Shown in pieces: positions 42,861 to 51,750 of a DNA stretch of 64,000 nt (position 1 is its first letter; every line of letters starts with the position of its first letter). This DNA is from Roseicella frigidaeris (GTDB taxonomy: Bacteria; Pseudomonadota; Alphaproteobacteria; Acetobacterales; Acetobacteraceae), in contig NZ_QLIX01000002.1 of the NCBI RefSeq assembly GCF_003258945.1, forward strand, positions 434,843 to 498,842, written 5' to 3'. Below the pieces are notes generated by a model. The model had not been told where the DNA came from, ran no database searches, and saw only the letters and a list, made by a program, of their open reading frames with translations. Both the position numbers and the translations under genes were made by a program.

Positions 42861-44396
42861 TCAGCCTGCCGTCAGGCTTTTCCAGTCCACGCCGCTCTCG
42901 AAGGCGGCGGCGGCGCGGTAGATCGTCGCCTCGTCATACATCTTGCCGACCAGCATGAGCCCGACCGGCAGCCCACCCGCCAGACCGCAGGGCAGGCTCA
43001 TCGCCGGATGATGGGTGCAGTCGAAGGGCGCGGTGTTCGGCAGCACCTCGAAGGCCCGCTGGATGATCTCGGTGGTCGAGGCATCGGGGCTGGGCAGCGG
43101 CGTCGCCGCCATGGGCAGGGTCGGCATGGCCAGCAGGTCGTAGCGCGCCAGCACCTCGTCATAGGCACGCCGCAGACGGCGGACGAGATTCTGCGCCTTG
43201 GCGTAGTAATGGCCACGATGCCGGGTCACCATGTAGTGGCCGAGCAGCATGGTGTTCTTCAGGGATTCGGACAGCTCGTCCGCCCGGTCGCGCCAATTGC
43301 TGTGGAAGTCGAGCAGGGAGTTGACGTAGAGCCCCTGCCAGTTGAAGCCGAAACCGTTGCCATGCATCATCTGCACCGTCGCGCCCTCGGCCGCGACCGG
43401 CAGCCAGATCGCAGCGCCGAGCCGGTGCATCGGAAGCGAGACCGTCTCGACCGTGGCGCCGAGCCCCTTCAGCCGCTCGGCCGCCTCCCGCACCAGGGCG
43501 TCGTTCGCCTCCTGCGACTGGGGGTGGCCGAAGCCTTCCTCGATCAGCGCGATCTTCATGCCGGCGATGCCGCCGCGCATCAGGTCGCGATAGGCCGGCA
43601 CCGGCGCCGTGCTGTATTGCCGCGGATCGAGCCCGTCCGGCCCGGCCAGCACCTCGAGCAGCAAGGCGTTGTCCTCGACCGTCGCCGTCATCGGACCGGT
43701 ATGGTCGAGGGTCAGCTCGATCGGCATGATGCCGGTATAGGGCACCAGCCCATGCGTCGGCTTCATGCCGTAGACGCCGCAGAAGGCGGCCGGCATACGG
43801 ATCGAGCCGCCCTGGTCGCCGCCGAGCGCCATCGGCACCTCGCCCGCCGCCACCACCGCGCCGCTGCCCGAGGAGGAGCCGCCGGCGGAGTAGCCGTGCC
43901 GGTGCGGGTTGTGCACCGGCAGCGGCGCGCTGGTATGGCTGCCGCCGGAGAAGCAGAAATACTCGCAGACCGTCTTGCCGGCGATGCTGCCGCCGGCCTC
44001 CAGGATGCGGGTGATCACCGTCGCATCCACATCCGGCACATAGCCTTCGAGGGTCGAGGCGCCGTTCATCATCGGCACCCCGGCGACGCAGATATTGTCC
44101 TTGATCGCGACCGTCTTGCCCTTGAGCTTGCCCGAGGCGGCGCCGGGGATGTCGGTCTTCACGTACCAGGCGTTGTAGGGGTTCTCCTGGCCGACCGGGC
44201 GGTAGCCCGGCCTGCGCGGCCAGGTGACGGCGGGCACCTCGTCCGGCATCTGGTCGACCAGGTTGTAGGCGGCGATGCCGCCCTCCAGGCAGGCGCGGTG
44301 CTGCGCCAGCTCGTCATCCGCCATGGACAGGCCGAGCTCGCCCGCCACCTTGCGCAACTCGTCGATGCTCGGCAGCCTCAATGTACCCAGCGGCAT
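42861..44396 (-). CDS. Amidase (amidase signature family)
   Basis: 511 residues. The Ser-cisSer-Lys triad is visible: K99 in GKTVAIKDN, the GGSSSGSGA loop (~172-180) and the nucleophile S198 in GGDQGGSIRMPA. Such enzymes hydrolyse amides to acid and ammonia in the cytoplasm. It is encoded right after a complete amide/urea-type ABC importer, so its substrate is probably the imported solute. Confidence 0.9.
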   Translation of the reverse strand: MPLGTLRLPSIDELRKVAGELGLSMADDELAQHRACLEGGIAAYNLVDQMPDEVPAVTWPRRPGYRPVGQENPYNAWYVKTDIPGAASGKLKGKTVAIKDNICVAGVPMMNGASTLEGYVPDVDATVITRILEAGGSIAGKTVCEYFCFSGGSHTSAPLPVHNPHRHGYSAGGSSSGSGAVVAAGEVPMALGGDQGGSIRMPAAFCGVYGMKPTHGLVPYTGIMPIELTLDHTGPMTATVEDNALLLEVLAGPDGLDPRQYSTAPVPAYRDLMRGGIAGMKIALIEEGFGHPQSQEANDALVREAAERLKGLGATVETVSLPMHRLGAAIWLPVAAEGATVQMMHGNGFGFNWQGLYVNSLLDFHSNWRDRADELSESLKNTMLLGHYMVTRHRGHYYAKAQNLVRRLRRAYDEVLARYDLLAMPTLPMAATPLPSPDASTTEIIQRAFEVLPNTAPFDCTHHPAMSLPCGLAGGLPVGLMLVGKMYDEATIYRAAAAFESGVDWKSLTAG

Positions 44397-44450
44397 GGTG
44401 GTGCTCCTCCTTGCTCCTCCACGGGGCGCGCCGGATGGCCGCCCCGGCGG

Positions 44451-45197
44451 TCAGGCGCTCGTGCCCACGAATTCCTGCACCAGGGCAGGATCGCCGAGCG
44501 CGGTGGGCGGGATCTCCCGCGTGATGCGGCCGCGATGGATCATCAGGATGCGGTCCGCGAGGGCCTGGATGAAATCGAGGTTCTGCTCGACCAGCAGCAC
44601 CGCCAGGCCGCGGCGGCGGAGCGCGTGGATGCGCTCGACCATGGCCTCGACGATGGAGGGCTGGATGCCCTCGGTCGGCTCGTCGAGCAGCAGCAGGCGC
44701 GGCCGGCCGCAAAGCGCCCGGGCCAGGGCCAGGAGTTGCTGCTCGCCGCCGGACAGGGCGCCGCCCGGCCGTTCCAGCAGCCGGCGCAATTCGGGGAATT
44801 CCTCCAGCACCTCCTCCACCACCCGCCCCGGCGTCTCGCCCTTGGCGAGCACGGCGAAGCGGAGGTTGTCGGCGACCGAGAGGCCGGGGAAGATCAGCCG
44901 CCCCTGCGGCACGTAGCCGAGGCCGCTGCGGGCCCGCAGATGCGGCGGCAGGCGCTGGATCTCCGCCCCCTGGAACCGGATGCGCCCCTGCCGCGCCGGC
45001 AGCAGCCCCATGAGGGCCCGCAGCAGCGTGGTCTTGCCCATGCCGTTGTGGCCGAGGATGCCGACGCAGCTCCCCTGCCCCACGCCGAGGCTCGCGCCAT
45101 GCAGCACGCCGATGCGGCCATAGCCGGCGACCAGCCCCTCGACCTCCAGCAGCAAGCCCCCGGCGGTGCAGGCGCCGGCAGCGCCGATGGCGATCAT
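44451..45197 (-). CDS. ABC importer ATPase, LivF/UrtE type
   Basis: 248 residues. Walker A GHNGMGKTT, Q-loop QGRLIFPGLSV, signature LSGGEQQLLALARAL, Walker B RLLLLDEPTEGIQPS and the H-loop region VLLVEQNLDF are present. VEGLVAGYGRIGVLHG is the LivF start. The ATG overlaps the LivG stop (ATGA). Confidence 0.9.
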   Translation of the reverse strand: MIAIGAAGACTAGGLLLEVEGLVAGYGRIGVLHGASLGVGQGSCVGILGHNGMGKTTLLRALMGLLPARQGRIRFQGAEIQRLPPHLRARSGLGYVPQGRLIFPGLSVADNLRFAVLAKGETPGRVVEEVLEEFPELRRLLERPGGALSGGEQQLLALARALCGRPRLLLLDEPTEGIQPSIVEAMVERIHALRRRGLAVLLVEQNLDFIQALADRILMIHRGRITREIPPTALGDPALVQEFVGTSA

Positions 45198-45931
45198 GCC
45201 GGCACCGCCTGCCGGGCCTCGGGCGGCCGGCCGAGATAGACGTCATGCACCCGCGGATCGGCCAGCACCGCCTCGGCGCTGTCCTCGACCAGCACCCGCC
45301 CCTGGTGGAAGACCGTCACCTTGCGGGCGATGGCGCGGATGAACTGCATGTCGTGCTCCACCACCACGATGGCGTGGTCCCGGTTCATGTCGCGGATCAG
45401 GGCGGCGGTGCCGGCGGTCTCCTCGGCGCTCATGCCGGCGGTCGGTTCGTCCAGGATGATGAGGTCGGGCGCGGGCGCCACCACGGTCGCCAGCTCGACG
45501 AGCTGGCGCTGGCCATGCGCCAGCAGCCCGACCGGGCGATGCGCCAGCTCAGCGATGCCGAGCCGCTCCAGCACCGCCAGCGCCCGCCGCCGCGCCTCCC
45601 GCTCGCGGTGCTGCCGGCGGAGCGCCAGGACCACGCCCTCGAGCGCCGTCAGCCCGTCGAAGAGCGAGGGCACCTGGGTCTTGATGCCGATGCCGCGGCG
45701 GGCGATCTGGTGCGGCTCGAGCCCGGTGATGTCCTCGCCGCGCCAGAGGATGCGCCCGGCGCTCGGCCGGTACTGGCCGGTCAGGCAGCGGAAGAAGGTG
45801 CTCTTGCCGGCGCCGTTCGGGCCGATCAGGCAGCGCAGTTCCCGCTCCTCGATCGAGAGGGAGACGTCGTCCACCGCGACGACGCCGCCGAAGCGCATGG
45901 TGAGGTGCTCGGTCGCCAGCAGCACGCTCAC
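45194..45931 (-). CDS. ABC importer ATPase, LivG/UrtD type
   Basis: 245 residues from a GTG at 45931 overlapping the permease stop. Walker A GPNGAGKSTFFRCLTG, signature LAHGQRQLVELATV (the LivG-type LAHGxQ variant), Walker B LIILDEPTAGMSAEET and VVVEHDMQFIR (H-loop) are seen. It pairs with the LivF-type ATPase. Confidence 0.9.
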   Translation of the reverse strand: MSVLLATEHLTMRFGGVVAVDDVSLSIEERELRCLIGPNGAGKSTFFRCLTGQYRPSAGRILWRGEDITGLEPHQIARRGIGIKTQVPSLFDGLTALEGVVLALRRQHREREARRRALAVLERLGIAELAHRPVGLLAHGQRQLVELATVVAPAPDLIILDEPTAGMSAEETAGTAALIRDMNRDHAIVVVEHDMQFIRAIARKVTVFHQGRVLVEDSAEAVLADPRVHDVYLGRPPEARQAVPA

Positions 45932-46950
45932 GCCGCATCCTCCGGCAGCCGCCGGCGGAGCCATCCGGCGACGGTCGGCTGCAACCCGCGCGGGATCGCC
46001 AGTACGGCGACGAGGAGGACCAGACCGAGGATCAGGTTGGGGTTGATCTCCGGCAGGGTGCCGACCCAGGCGGTGAGCGCCTGCAGCAGCATGGCGCCGA
46101 TCACCGGCCCGAGCAGCGTGCCGATGCCGCCCACCATCACCCAGATGATGATCTGCCCGGAATAGGCGAGCGAGAACATGGTCGGGCTGACGAAGACGCA
46201 ATTGGCGAAGAGCAGGCCGGCCAACCCGGCCATGGCGCCGCCGATGGTGAAGATGCCCAGCTTGTAGAGCCGAACGTCGTAGCCGAGCAGCGCCGCCCGC
46301 AGCTCGTTCTCGCGGATCGCCACCACCACCCGGCCGAAGCGGCTGCGCAGGACGAGCTTGCAGAGCGCGTAGCAGAGGCCGAGGCAGAGCACGGCGAGGA
46401 CGAAGATCTGCTCCGGCGCCAGCGGCGTGCCGGGATCGCCCGGCAGGTTCAGCGGCGGCGTCGTCGGGATGCCGTTGAAGCCCCCGAGCGGCGCGGCGCC
46501 GATGCGCCATTCCTCGCCGGCCGTCGAGTTGACGAAGTTGAACAGGATCAGCGTCACCGTCAGGGTGATGACGCCCATATAGACATCGCTGATCCGGCCG
46601 AAGAACATGACATAGCCGAGCGCCGCGGCGGCCAGGCTCGGCACCAGGATGGCGATCGGCACCGCATAGGTGGTGTCCGGCAGGTTCAGGGCCGCCACCG
46701 CATAGGCATAGCCGCCAAGCCCGAAGAAGGCGGCCTGGCCGAAGCAGAGGATGCCGCCGAAGCCCCAGACCAGGGCGAGGCTCAACGCCAGCACCGCCAT
46801 GGCGGTGTAGACGGTGGCGTTGATGATCGAGAACAGCTCCAGCATCTGCGGCAGCCACCAGGCGGCGATGCCGGCGGCGAGCAGGCCGAGCGCCGCCTCG
46901 AAGGCGGCCCGGCCATTCGCCGATGCCCTCCCTGGGCCCTCCCCCGGCAT
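45928..46950 (-). CDS. ABC importer permease, LivM/UrtC type
   Basis: 340 residues. Many hydrophobic segments are present, with LALVWGFGGILCFGQAAFFGLGGYAYA, the conserved LivM start of the transmembrane core, and ELRAALLGYDVRLYKLGIFTIGGAMAGLAGLLFA. It overlaps the LivH stop upstream and LivG start downstream. Confidence 0.88.
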   Translation of the reverse strand: MPGEGPGRASANGRAAFEAALGLLAAGIAAWWLPQMLELFSIINATVYTAMAVLALSLALVWGFGGILCFGQAAFFGLGGYAYAVAALNLPDTTYAVPIAILVPSLAAAALGYVMFFGRISDVYMGVITLTVTLILFNFVNSTAGEEWRIGAAPLGGFNGIPTTPPLNLPGDPGTPLAPEQIFVLAVLCLGLCYALCKLVLRSRFGRVVVAIRENELRAALLGYDVRLYKLGIFTIGGAMAGLAGLLFANCVFVSPTMFSLAYSGQIIIWVMVGGIGTLLGPVIGAMLLQALTAWVGTLPEINPNLILGLVLLVAVLAIPRGLQPTVAGWLRRRLPEDAA

Positions 46951-47816
46951 CACAGGGCCCGCCGGAAGAAGCGGCCGGTGATGCCCTGCGGCAGCAGCCG
47001 CAGCAGCAGGATGGCGACGGCCAGCATCAGCACCTCGCCCAGCACCGGCGTGGTGGCGAAGGTGCCGAGGGTGTTGACGCCGCCGAGCAGCACCGAGGCC
47101 GAGGCGGTGCCGGCCAGCATCGCCGCGCCGCCGGTGATGACGGTGATGAAGCTCTTGGCGATATAGGCGGTGCCCATGGTCGGCAGGACGCCGGAGAAGG
47201 GCGCCATCAGCGCCCCGGCAAGGCCCGAGACGGCGGCGCCGGCGGCGAAGGAGAGCGCGTAGACCCGCTCGGTCGGCACGCCGAGCGCCGCCGCCATGCC
47301 GGCATTCTGCATCGTTCCGCGGGCGATCAGCCCGGCCGGGGTGAAGCGCAGCACCGCCCAGACGGCGAGCAGCAGCAGCACGGTCGCGCCGATCAGGAAC
47401 AGCCCGTAGCCCGAGGTGCTGTAGGCGCCGATCCGCACGCTGCCGAGCGGGGCCGAGAAGCCGCTGACGGTGTTGCCGAAGATCATGGTGACCGCCCCGA
47501 TCAGCGCCAGGGACAGGCCCCAGGTGGCCAGCATGGTGTCGACCATCCGGCCATAGAGGCGGCGGATCACCAGCCTCTCCACCACCACGCCGAGCAGCCC
47601 GACGCAAAGCGGCGCCACCACCAGCATGGCGATCCAGAGATTGACCCCGGCCTGCACCGCCAGGATGGCGCTGTAGGCACCGAGCATCAGGAACTCGCCA
47701 TGCGCGAGGTTGATCACCCGCATCATGCCGAAGACGATGGCCAGCCCGAGGCTGATCAGCAGCAGCGTGGCGATGCCGGTCAGCGCCTGGATGCCGGTGG
47801 CGATGGCGAGGTCCAT
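46950..47816 (-). CDS. ABC importer permease, LivH/UrtB type
   Basis: 288 residues. GLAIVFGMMRVINLAHGEFLMLGAYSA is the LivH/UrtB signature, and GLIARGTMQNAGMAAALGVPTERVYALSFAAGAAVSGLAGALMAP the coupling loop. About eight membrane segments are expected. Confidence 0.88.
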   Translation of the reverse strand: MDLAIATGIQALTGIATLLLISLGLAIVFGMMRVINLAHGEFLMLGAYSAILAVQAGVNLWIAMLVVAPLCVGLLGVVVERLVIRRLYGRMVDTMLATWGLSLALIGAVTMIFGNTVSGFSAPLGSVRIGAYSTSGYGLFLIGATVLLLLAVWAVLRFTPAGLIARGTMQNAGMAAALGVPTERVYALSFAAGAAVSGLAGALMAPFSGVLPTMGTAYIAKSFITVITGGAAMLAGTASASVLLGGVNTLGTFATTPVLGEVLMLAVAILLLRLLPQGITGRFFRRAL

Positions 47817-47826
47817 GGCCCGCCGC

Positions 47827-49056
47827 CTAGATCCGCACGTCCACCACCACCTGCTTGTTGGCGTTCGGCTCCTTCTGCAGGTCGCAGACCGATTGCGTGT
47901 CGGAGGGCGGCGAGCCGGGGAAATGCTGCAGCACCTTGAAGCCCTTGTTCTGCACCTCGGCGACATAGACATCGAGGGTGACGTGGTTGGTCTTCGGGTC
48001 GAGCACCGTCCGGCCGGGCGGGCCGTCGACGCCGATGCCCGACTCGAGCGCCTCGATCACCTTCATCCGGTCGATCGACTTCGCCTTGCGCACGCCCTCG
48101 GCCCAGAGCTGCGCGCCGACATAGGTGCGCATCGCCAGCTCGCCGCCGAGATAGGGCGTGCCGGCGCCGAACTTCGCCTTGAATTTCTGCAGGAAGGCGG
48201 CATTCGCGGGGTTGTCGACCTCCTGGAAGTAGCTGAAGGCGCAGGTGATGCCGTCGCCCTCCTCGGGCGAGAGCAGCAGGCTCTCATTGCCGCCGCCGAA
48301 GGTGGTCGAGGCCATCGGGATGCGTTGCTTCATCCCCGCCGCGGCCCATTGCCGGTAGAAGGAGACATGCGCGCCGCCGACCAGCGCCGAGAGCACGATA
48401 TCCGGCTTCGCCGCCTGGATCTTCTGGATGGCCGGGCCGAAATTGGTGACGTCGAGCGGGAAGAAATCCACCGCCACGGCGTCGCCGCCCCCCTCGCGGA
48501 AATACTTCACCACCCATTTGCTGGTGATCTGGCCGTAATTGTAGTCGGCGGCGAGGATGTAGACCTTCTTGCCCCATTTCTGCATGATGTAGGGCACCAG
48601 CCGATTGACATTCTGCGCCGGGGTGGAGCCGGTGCAGAAGCAGTTCCGGTCGCAGACCCCGCCTTCGTACTGCGTGTTGTAGAAGTAGAGCGTGTTGTAG
48701 CGCTTCAGCAGCGGCCGGATCGCCTCGCGCGAGGCCGAGGTGATGCCACCATGCACCACCGCCGCCTTGTCGCGCGTCGCCGCCTGGGTGGCGAATTGCG
48801 TGTAGAGCTGGATGTTGGATTGCGGGTCGTAGTTGATGAGCTGCACCGGGCGGCCGAGCAGCCCGCCGCCGGCATTGATCTCGTCCATGGCGAATTCGAG
48901 CGTCGCCACCATGGGCTTGCCATAGATGTCGAGCCCGCCCGAGGCATCATGGATGCCGACCACCTTGATCGGGTCGGCGCCGAGCGCGGCATGGCGGAAG
49001 ACGAGCGGGGCGGCGAGGCCACCGGCTGCGGCGGTCAGCACTGTCCTGCGATGCAT
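47827..49056 (-). CDS. Urea/short-chain-amide-type ABC substrate-binding protein
   Basis: 409 residues. The signal is MHRRTVLTAAAGGLAAPLVF. IKVVGIHDASGGLDIYGKPMVATLEFAMDEINAGGGLLGRPV and AVVHGGITSASREAI are type-I periplasmic-binding domains. EGGVCDRNCFCTGSTPAQN is like the UrtA/FmdD branch rather than leucine-binding proteins. It would bind urea, formamide, acetamide or a similar solute, and its permeases and ATPases follow. The ABC set therefore appears complete. Confidence 0.85.
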   Translation of the reverse strand: MHRRTVLTAAAGGLAAPLVFRHAALGADPIKVVGIHDASGGLDIYGKPMVATLEFAMDEINAGGGLLGRPVQLINYDPQSNIQLYTQFATQAATRDKAAVVHGGITSASREAIRPLLKRYNTLYFYNTQYEGGVCDRNCFCTGSTPAQNVNRLVPYIMQKWGKKVYILAADYNYGQITSKWVVKYFREGGGDAVAVDFFPLDVTNFGPAIQKIQAAKPDIVLSALVGGAHVSFYRQWAAAGMKQRIPMASTTFGGGNESLLLSPEEGDGITCAFSYFQEVDNPANAAFLQKFKAKFGAGTPYLGGELAMRTYVGAQLWAEGVRKAKSIDRMKVIEALESGIGVDGPPGRTVLDPKTNHVTLDVYVAEVQNKGFKVLQHFPGSPPSDTQSVCDLQKEPNANKQVVVDVRI

Positions 49057-49073
49057 GGCTTCGTCTCCGTGTG

Positions 49074-49835
49074 TCAGAGCTGGACGCCGCGGGTCAGCGC
49101 GCCGTCGACGACGAGGTTGGTGCCGCTGATGAAGCTCGCCGCCGGGCTGGCGAGGAAGGCGACGGCGCGCGCCACCTCCTCGGGCCGGCCCATGCGGCCG
49201 GTCGGGTTGAGCTTCAGCGCCTCGGCGAAGAGCTCGGGCATCTCGCGCTCGATGCGCGGCCAGACCCCGCCCTCGAAATAGGTGTTGCCCGGCGAGACGG
49301 TGTTGGCGCGGATGCCCTTCGGCGCCAGGCGATGGGCCAGCCCCTGGGCGTAATGCACCAGCGCCGCCTTGAAGGCGCCGTAGGGGCCGGCGGCGAAGTC
49401 GATCTCGCGACCGGAGACCGAGGAGATCAGCACGATCGCCCCGGCATCGGAGGCTTCGAGCCAGGGCATCGCCGCCTCCACCAGCACGACGCTGCCCATG
49501 AGGTCGGTGGCGAAGCCGGCGCGCCAGGCCGCCTCGTCGCCGCCCACGGCGAGCGCGCTGACATTGCCGACGACGATGTCGAGCCCACCGAGCGCGGCGG
49601 CCGAGTCGGCCACCCATCGCCGGAGCGCCGGCCCGTCGGCGACGTCGAGCGGCGCGCCGGTCGCAATGGCACCGGCGGCGCGCATCGCCGCGACGGTGGC
49701 CTCGACCTCGGCGGCGTTGCGGGCGCAAAGCCCGACCGCGCACCCCTCGGCCGCCAGCAACTCCACGACGGCCCGTCCGATGCCCTTGGTCCCGCCTGTG
49801 ACCAGGGCTTTCCTTCCCTTCAAGCCGAGATCCAT
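49074..49835 (-). CDS. SDR-family oxidoreductase
   Basis: 253 residues. The glycine-rich NAD(P)-binding motif is TGGTKGIG, NVSAL comes after the NNAG position, VLISSVSG supplies the catalytic Ser and YGAFKAALVHYA the Tyr-x-x-x-Lys. C-terminal GTNLVVDGA is typical of classical SDRs. It sits in the importer run between FmdA and the binding protein; no specific link to amides is evident. Confidence 0.88.
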   Translation of the reverse strand: MDLGLKGRKALVTGGTKGIGRAVVELLAAEGCAVGLCARNAAEVEATVAAMRAAGAIATGAPLDVADGPALRRWVADSAAALGGLDIVVGNVSALAVGGDEAAWRAGFATDLMGSVVLVEAAMPWLEASDAGAIVLISSVSGREIDFAAGPYGAFKAALVHYAQGLAHRLAPKGIRANTVSPGNTYFEGGVWPRIEREMPELFAEALKLNPTGRMGRPEEVARAVAFLASPAASFISGTNLVVDGALTRGVQL

Positions 49836-49857
49836 CGTCCTTCCCCCGTCCGTCCCG

Positions 49858-50796
49858 TCAGAGGTGGGACTTGGCGAGCATCATGTGCACGCCCTTGTTG
49901 CCGTCCACCGTCTGCGTCACCCGCAGATCGCCGATCAACGAGCAGAGCATGTAGGCCTGATTGCGGGAGAGGTTGGTGCGCCGGCAGACCTCGCGCACCA
50001 TCTCCCGCACCGCCTGCTTCGCCGCGTCGTCCAGATCCTCGTCGATCCCGATCGAGATCAGATGCGTCGCGTTCTCGGCGAAGGGCATCGCCAGCTGCAG
50101 GTCCTTGCGCACCGTCAGGCGGAAGCGGCCCGTCAGCCCGGTCTCCAGCGCCGTGATGCAGACCTCGCCATCGCCCTGCACGCCATGCCCGTCGCCGGCA
50201 TAGAACAGCGCGCCGTCGTTGAAGACCGGCAGGTAGAGCGTGGTGCCCGGCTTCAGCTCCTTGTTGTCCATGTTGCCGCCGAAGGCCCGCGGCACGTTGG
50301 TGGTGCAGGCGCCCCAGGCGGCAGGCGGCGCGGTGCCGATGACGCCGAAGAAGGGATCGAGCGGCAACTCCGTCCCCCAGGGCAGCACGCAGACCCGGCG
50401 GGCGCGGTCGATGCGCGGATGGATGGTCTCGTACTCGGTGAACTCCTCGGGCAGCGTGCCGAGCAGCGGCATGATCGAGACGAAGCCCCAATCCATCCAG
50501 GGCTCGGCCGAGAGGATCTCCACCTGCAGCACATCGCCCGGCACCGCGCCGCGGACGAAGACCGGGCGGTTGACGAAATGCGCGCCCGGGCCCTGCGGCA
50601 CGGTCTCGACGGCGCGCCGGTAGTCCGGCGGCACCAGCCCAGCCTCGGGCGGGAAGGCGGGCAGGCCGCCGGCCGGCACCGCATGGATGGTGACGGTATC
50701 GCCGGAGTCGACCGTCAGGGCCGGTGGCGTCGCGGCCGAGAGCGTGCCCCAGACCAGCATCTCGGGCGTGGCGGCGATCTCGTGGTGGTTCGGCAT
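49858..50796 (-). CDS. fmdA: Acetamidase/formamidase family protein
   Basis: 312 residues from the ATG at 50796. Motifs are DSGDTVTIHAVPAGG near the N-terminus, GDVLQVEILS, PRAFGGNMDNKELKPGTTLYLPVF and HGVQGDGEVCITALETG. This is the FmdA/AmdA family, zinc-type enzymes that hydrolyse formamide, acetamide or related small amides to ammonia. It is the first gene of the cluster that continues with the amide-type ABC importer, so import and hydrolysis would be coupled. Confidence 0.88.
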   Translation of the reverse strand: MPNHHEIAATPEMLVWGTLSAATPPALTVDSGDTVTIHAVPAGGLPAFPPEAGLVPPDYRRAVETVPQGPGAHFVNRPVFVRGAVPGDVLQVEILSAEPWMDWGFVSIMPLLGTLPEEFTEYETIHPRIDRARRVCVLPWGTELPLDPFFGVIGTAPPAAWGACTTNVPRAFGGNMDNKELKPGTTLYLPVFNDGALFYAGDGHGVQGDGEVCITALETGLTGRFRLTVRKDLQLAMPFAENATHLISIGIDEDLDDAAKQAVREMVREVCRRTNLSRNQAYMLCSLIGDLRVTQTVDGNKGVHMMLAKSHL

Positions 50797-51044
50797 GCTG
50801 CGGTTCCCGGTCGCTGCTTGGCGGCGCTCAGCCGGCACGGTGCCGGCCGCCTCGTCCCAGCCGGGACCGGATGGCGCGGTGCGTGCGGCAGGCCGCATCG
50901 GCATGGTCCTGTCGCAAGCGCGCCTCCTCTCGGGCTGGGCCTGCCGGTACCGGGTCTCTCCCGCGGCGATGATGGTTCGGGTGCCTGAGCGACGCAAGGG
51001 CGCCCGGGCCGCTTGACCGGCGGCCCGGGCGGGTCCTTCAATCG

Positions 51045-51659
51045 ATGCGGGATCGTCCAGCCGGGGCTGCCGCCAAGGCCATTCCGACCGACAAGAAGAA
51101 GGATCGGGCGCGCGCCGAGCGCGAGAGCCGCACGCCGGACGAGGTCGCCTATGACTACATGGTGGCCGATCCGGCGAACCTGATCTTCTTCCCCGTCACC
51201 GGCTACAACATCGACAATCACGACGTCATCCACAGCATGCTGACGGATGAGGCCACGGTGCTCGGCCTCGGCGATGGCGGGGCGCATTGCTCCTCCATCC
51301 TCGATGCCGGGGTGCCGACCTGGATGCTGACGCACTGGGCGCGCGACCGGCACCGCGGCCCGCGCCTGCCGCTGGAATTCGTGGTGAAGCGCCAGACCAG
51401 CGAGACGGCCGCCTTCTTCGGCTTCGACGACCGCGGCGTGCTGGCGCCGGGGAAGAAGGCGGATGTCAACCTGATCGACTACGAGGCGCTGCGGCTGCAT
51501 CGGCCGGAGGTGTGGTACGACCTGCCGGCCGGTGGCCGCCGCCTGATGCAGCGGGTCGAGGGCTACAAGGCCACCCTGGTCTCCGGCGTGCCGGTCTTCG
51601 AGGGCGGCGAGCATACCGGGGCGCTACCGGGCCGGCTGGTCCGCGCCGGCCGCGGCTGA
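51045..51659 (+). pseudogene. 5'-truncated D-aminoacylase / N-acyl-D-amino-acid deacylase remnant
   Basis: 204 codons encoding only the C-terminal third of the D-aminoacylase family (usually about 480-570 residues). GLGDGGAHCSSILDAGVPTWMLTHWARD is the conserved region around the metal-site Asp, followed by FFGFDDRGVLAPGKKADVNLIDYEAL, the classic amidohydrolase end. The N-terminal metal-binding HxH and most of the barrel are missing, and upstream sequence up to the FmdA start has no matching frame. It is therefore a decayed or truncated gene. It is convergent to the IMPase gene and divergent from the amide operon. Confidence 0.75.
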
Positions 51660-51724
51660 TACCGACGGCATGAATATTCCATTCATGGGGCCGTCGATGG
51701 GTCACCAGCAACGGCCCTTGGTAT
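51659..51724. repeat. Imperfect inverted-repeat element between convergent genes
   Basis: Nested arms are ATACC...GGTAT at 51659-51663/51720-51724, then CGACGGC-ATGAAT (51663-51675) against ATTCAT-GGG-GCCGTCG (51681-51696). It lies between the end of the pseudogene and the IMPase stop and may end transcription from both sides. Confidence 0.55.
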
Positions 51725-51750
51725 GAGCCCCGCCTCGGTCGGGCGCCCCG

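Noticed and set aside
51045-51659. A complete small hydrolase gene
   Set aside because: It has only the C-terminal third of the D-aminoacylase family and lacks the N-terminal metal-binding motif, so it is treated as a remnant.
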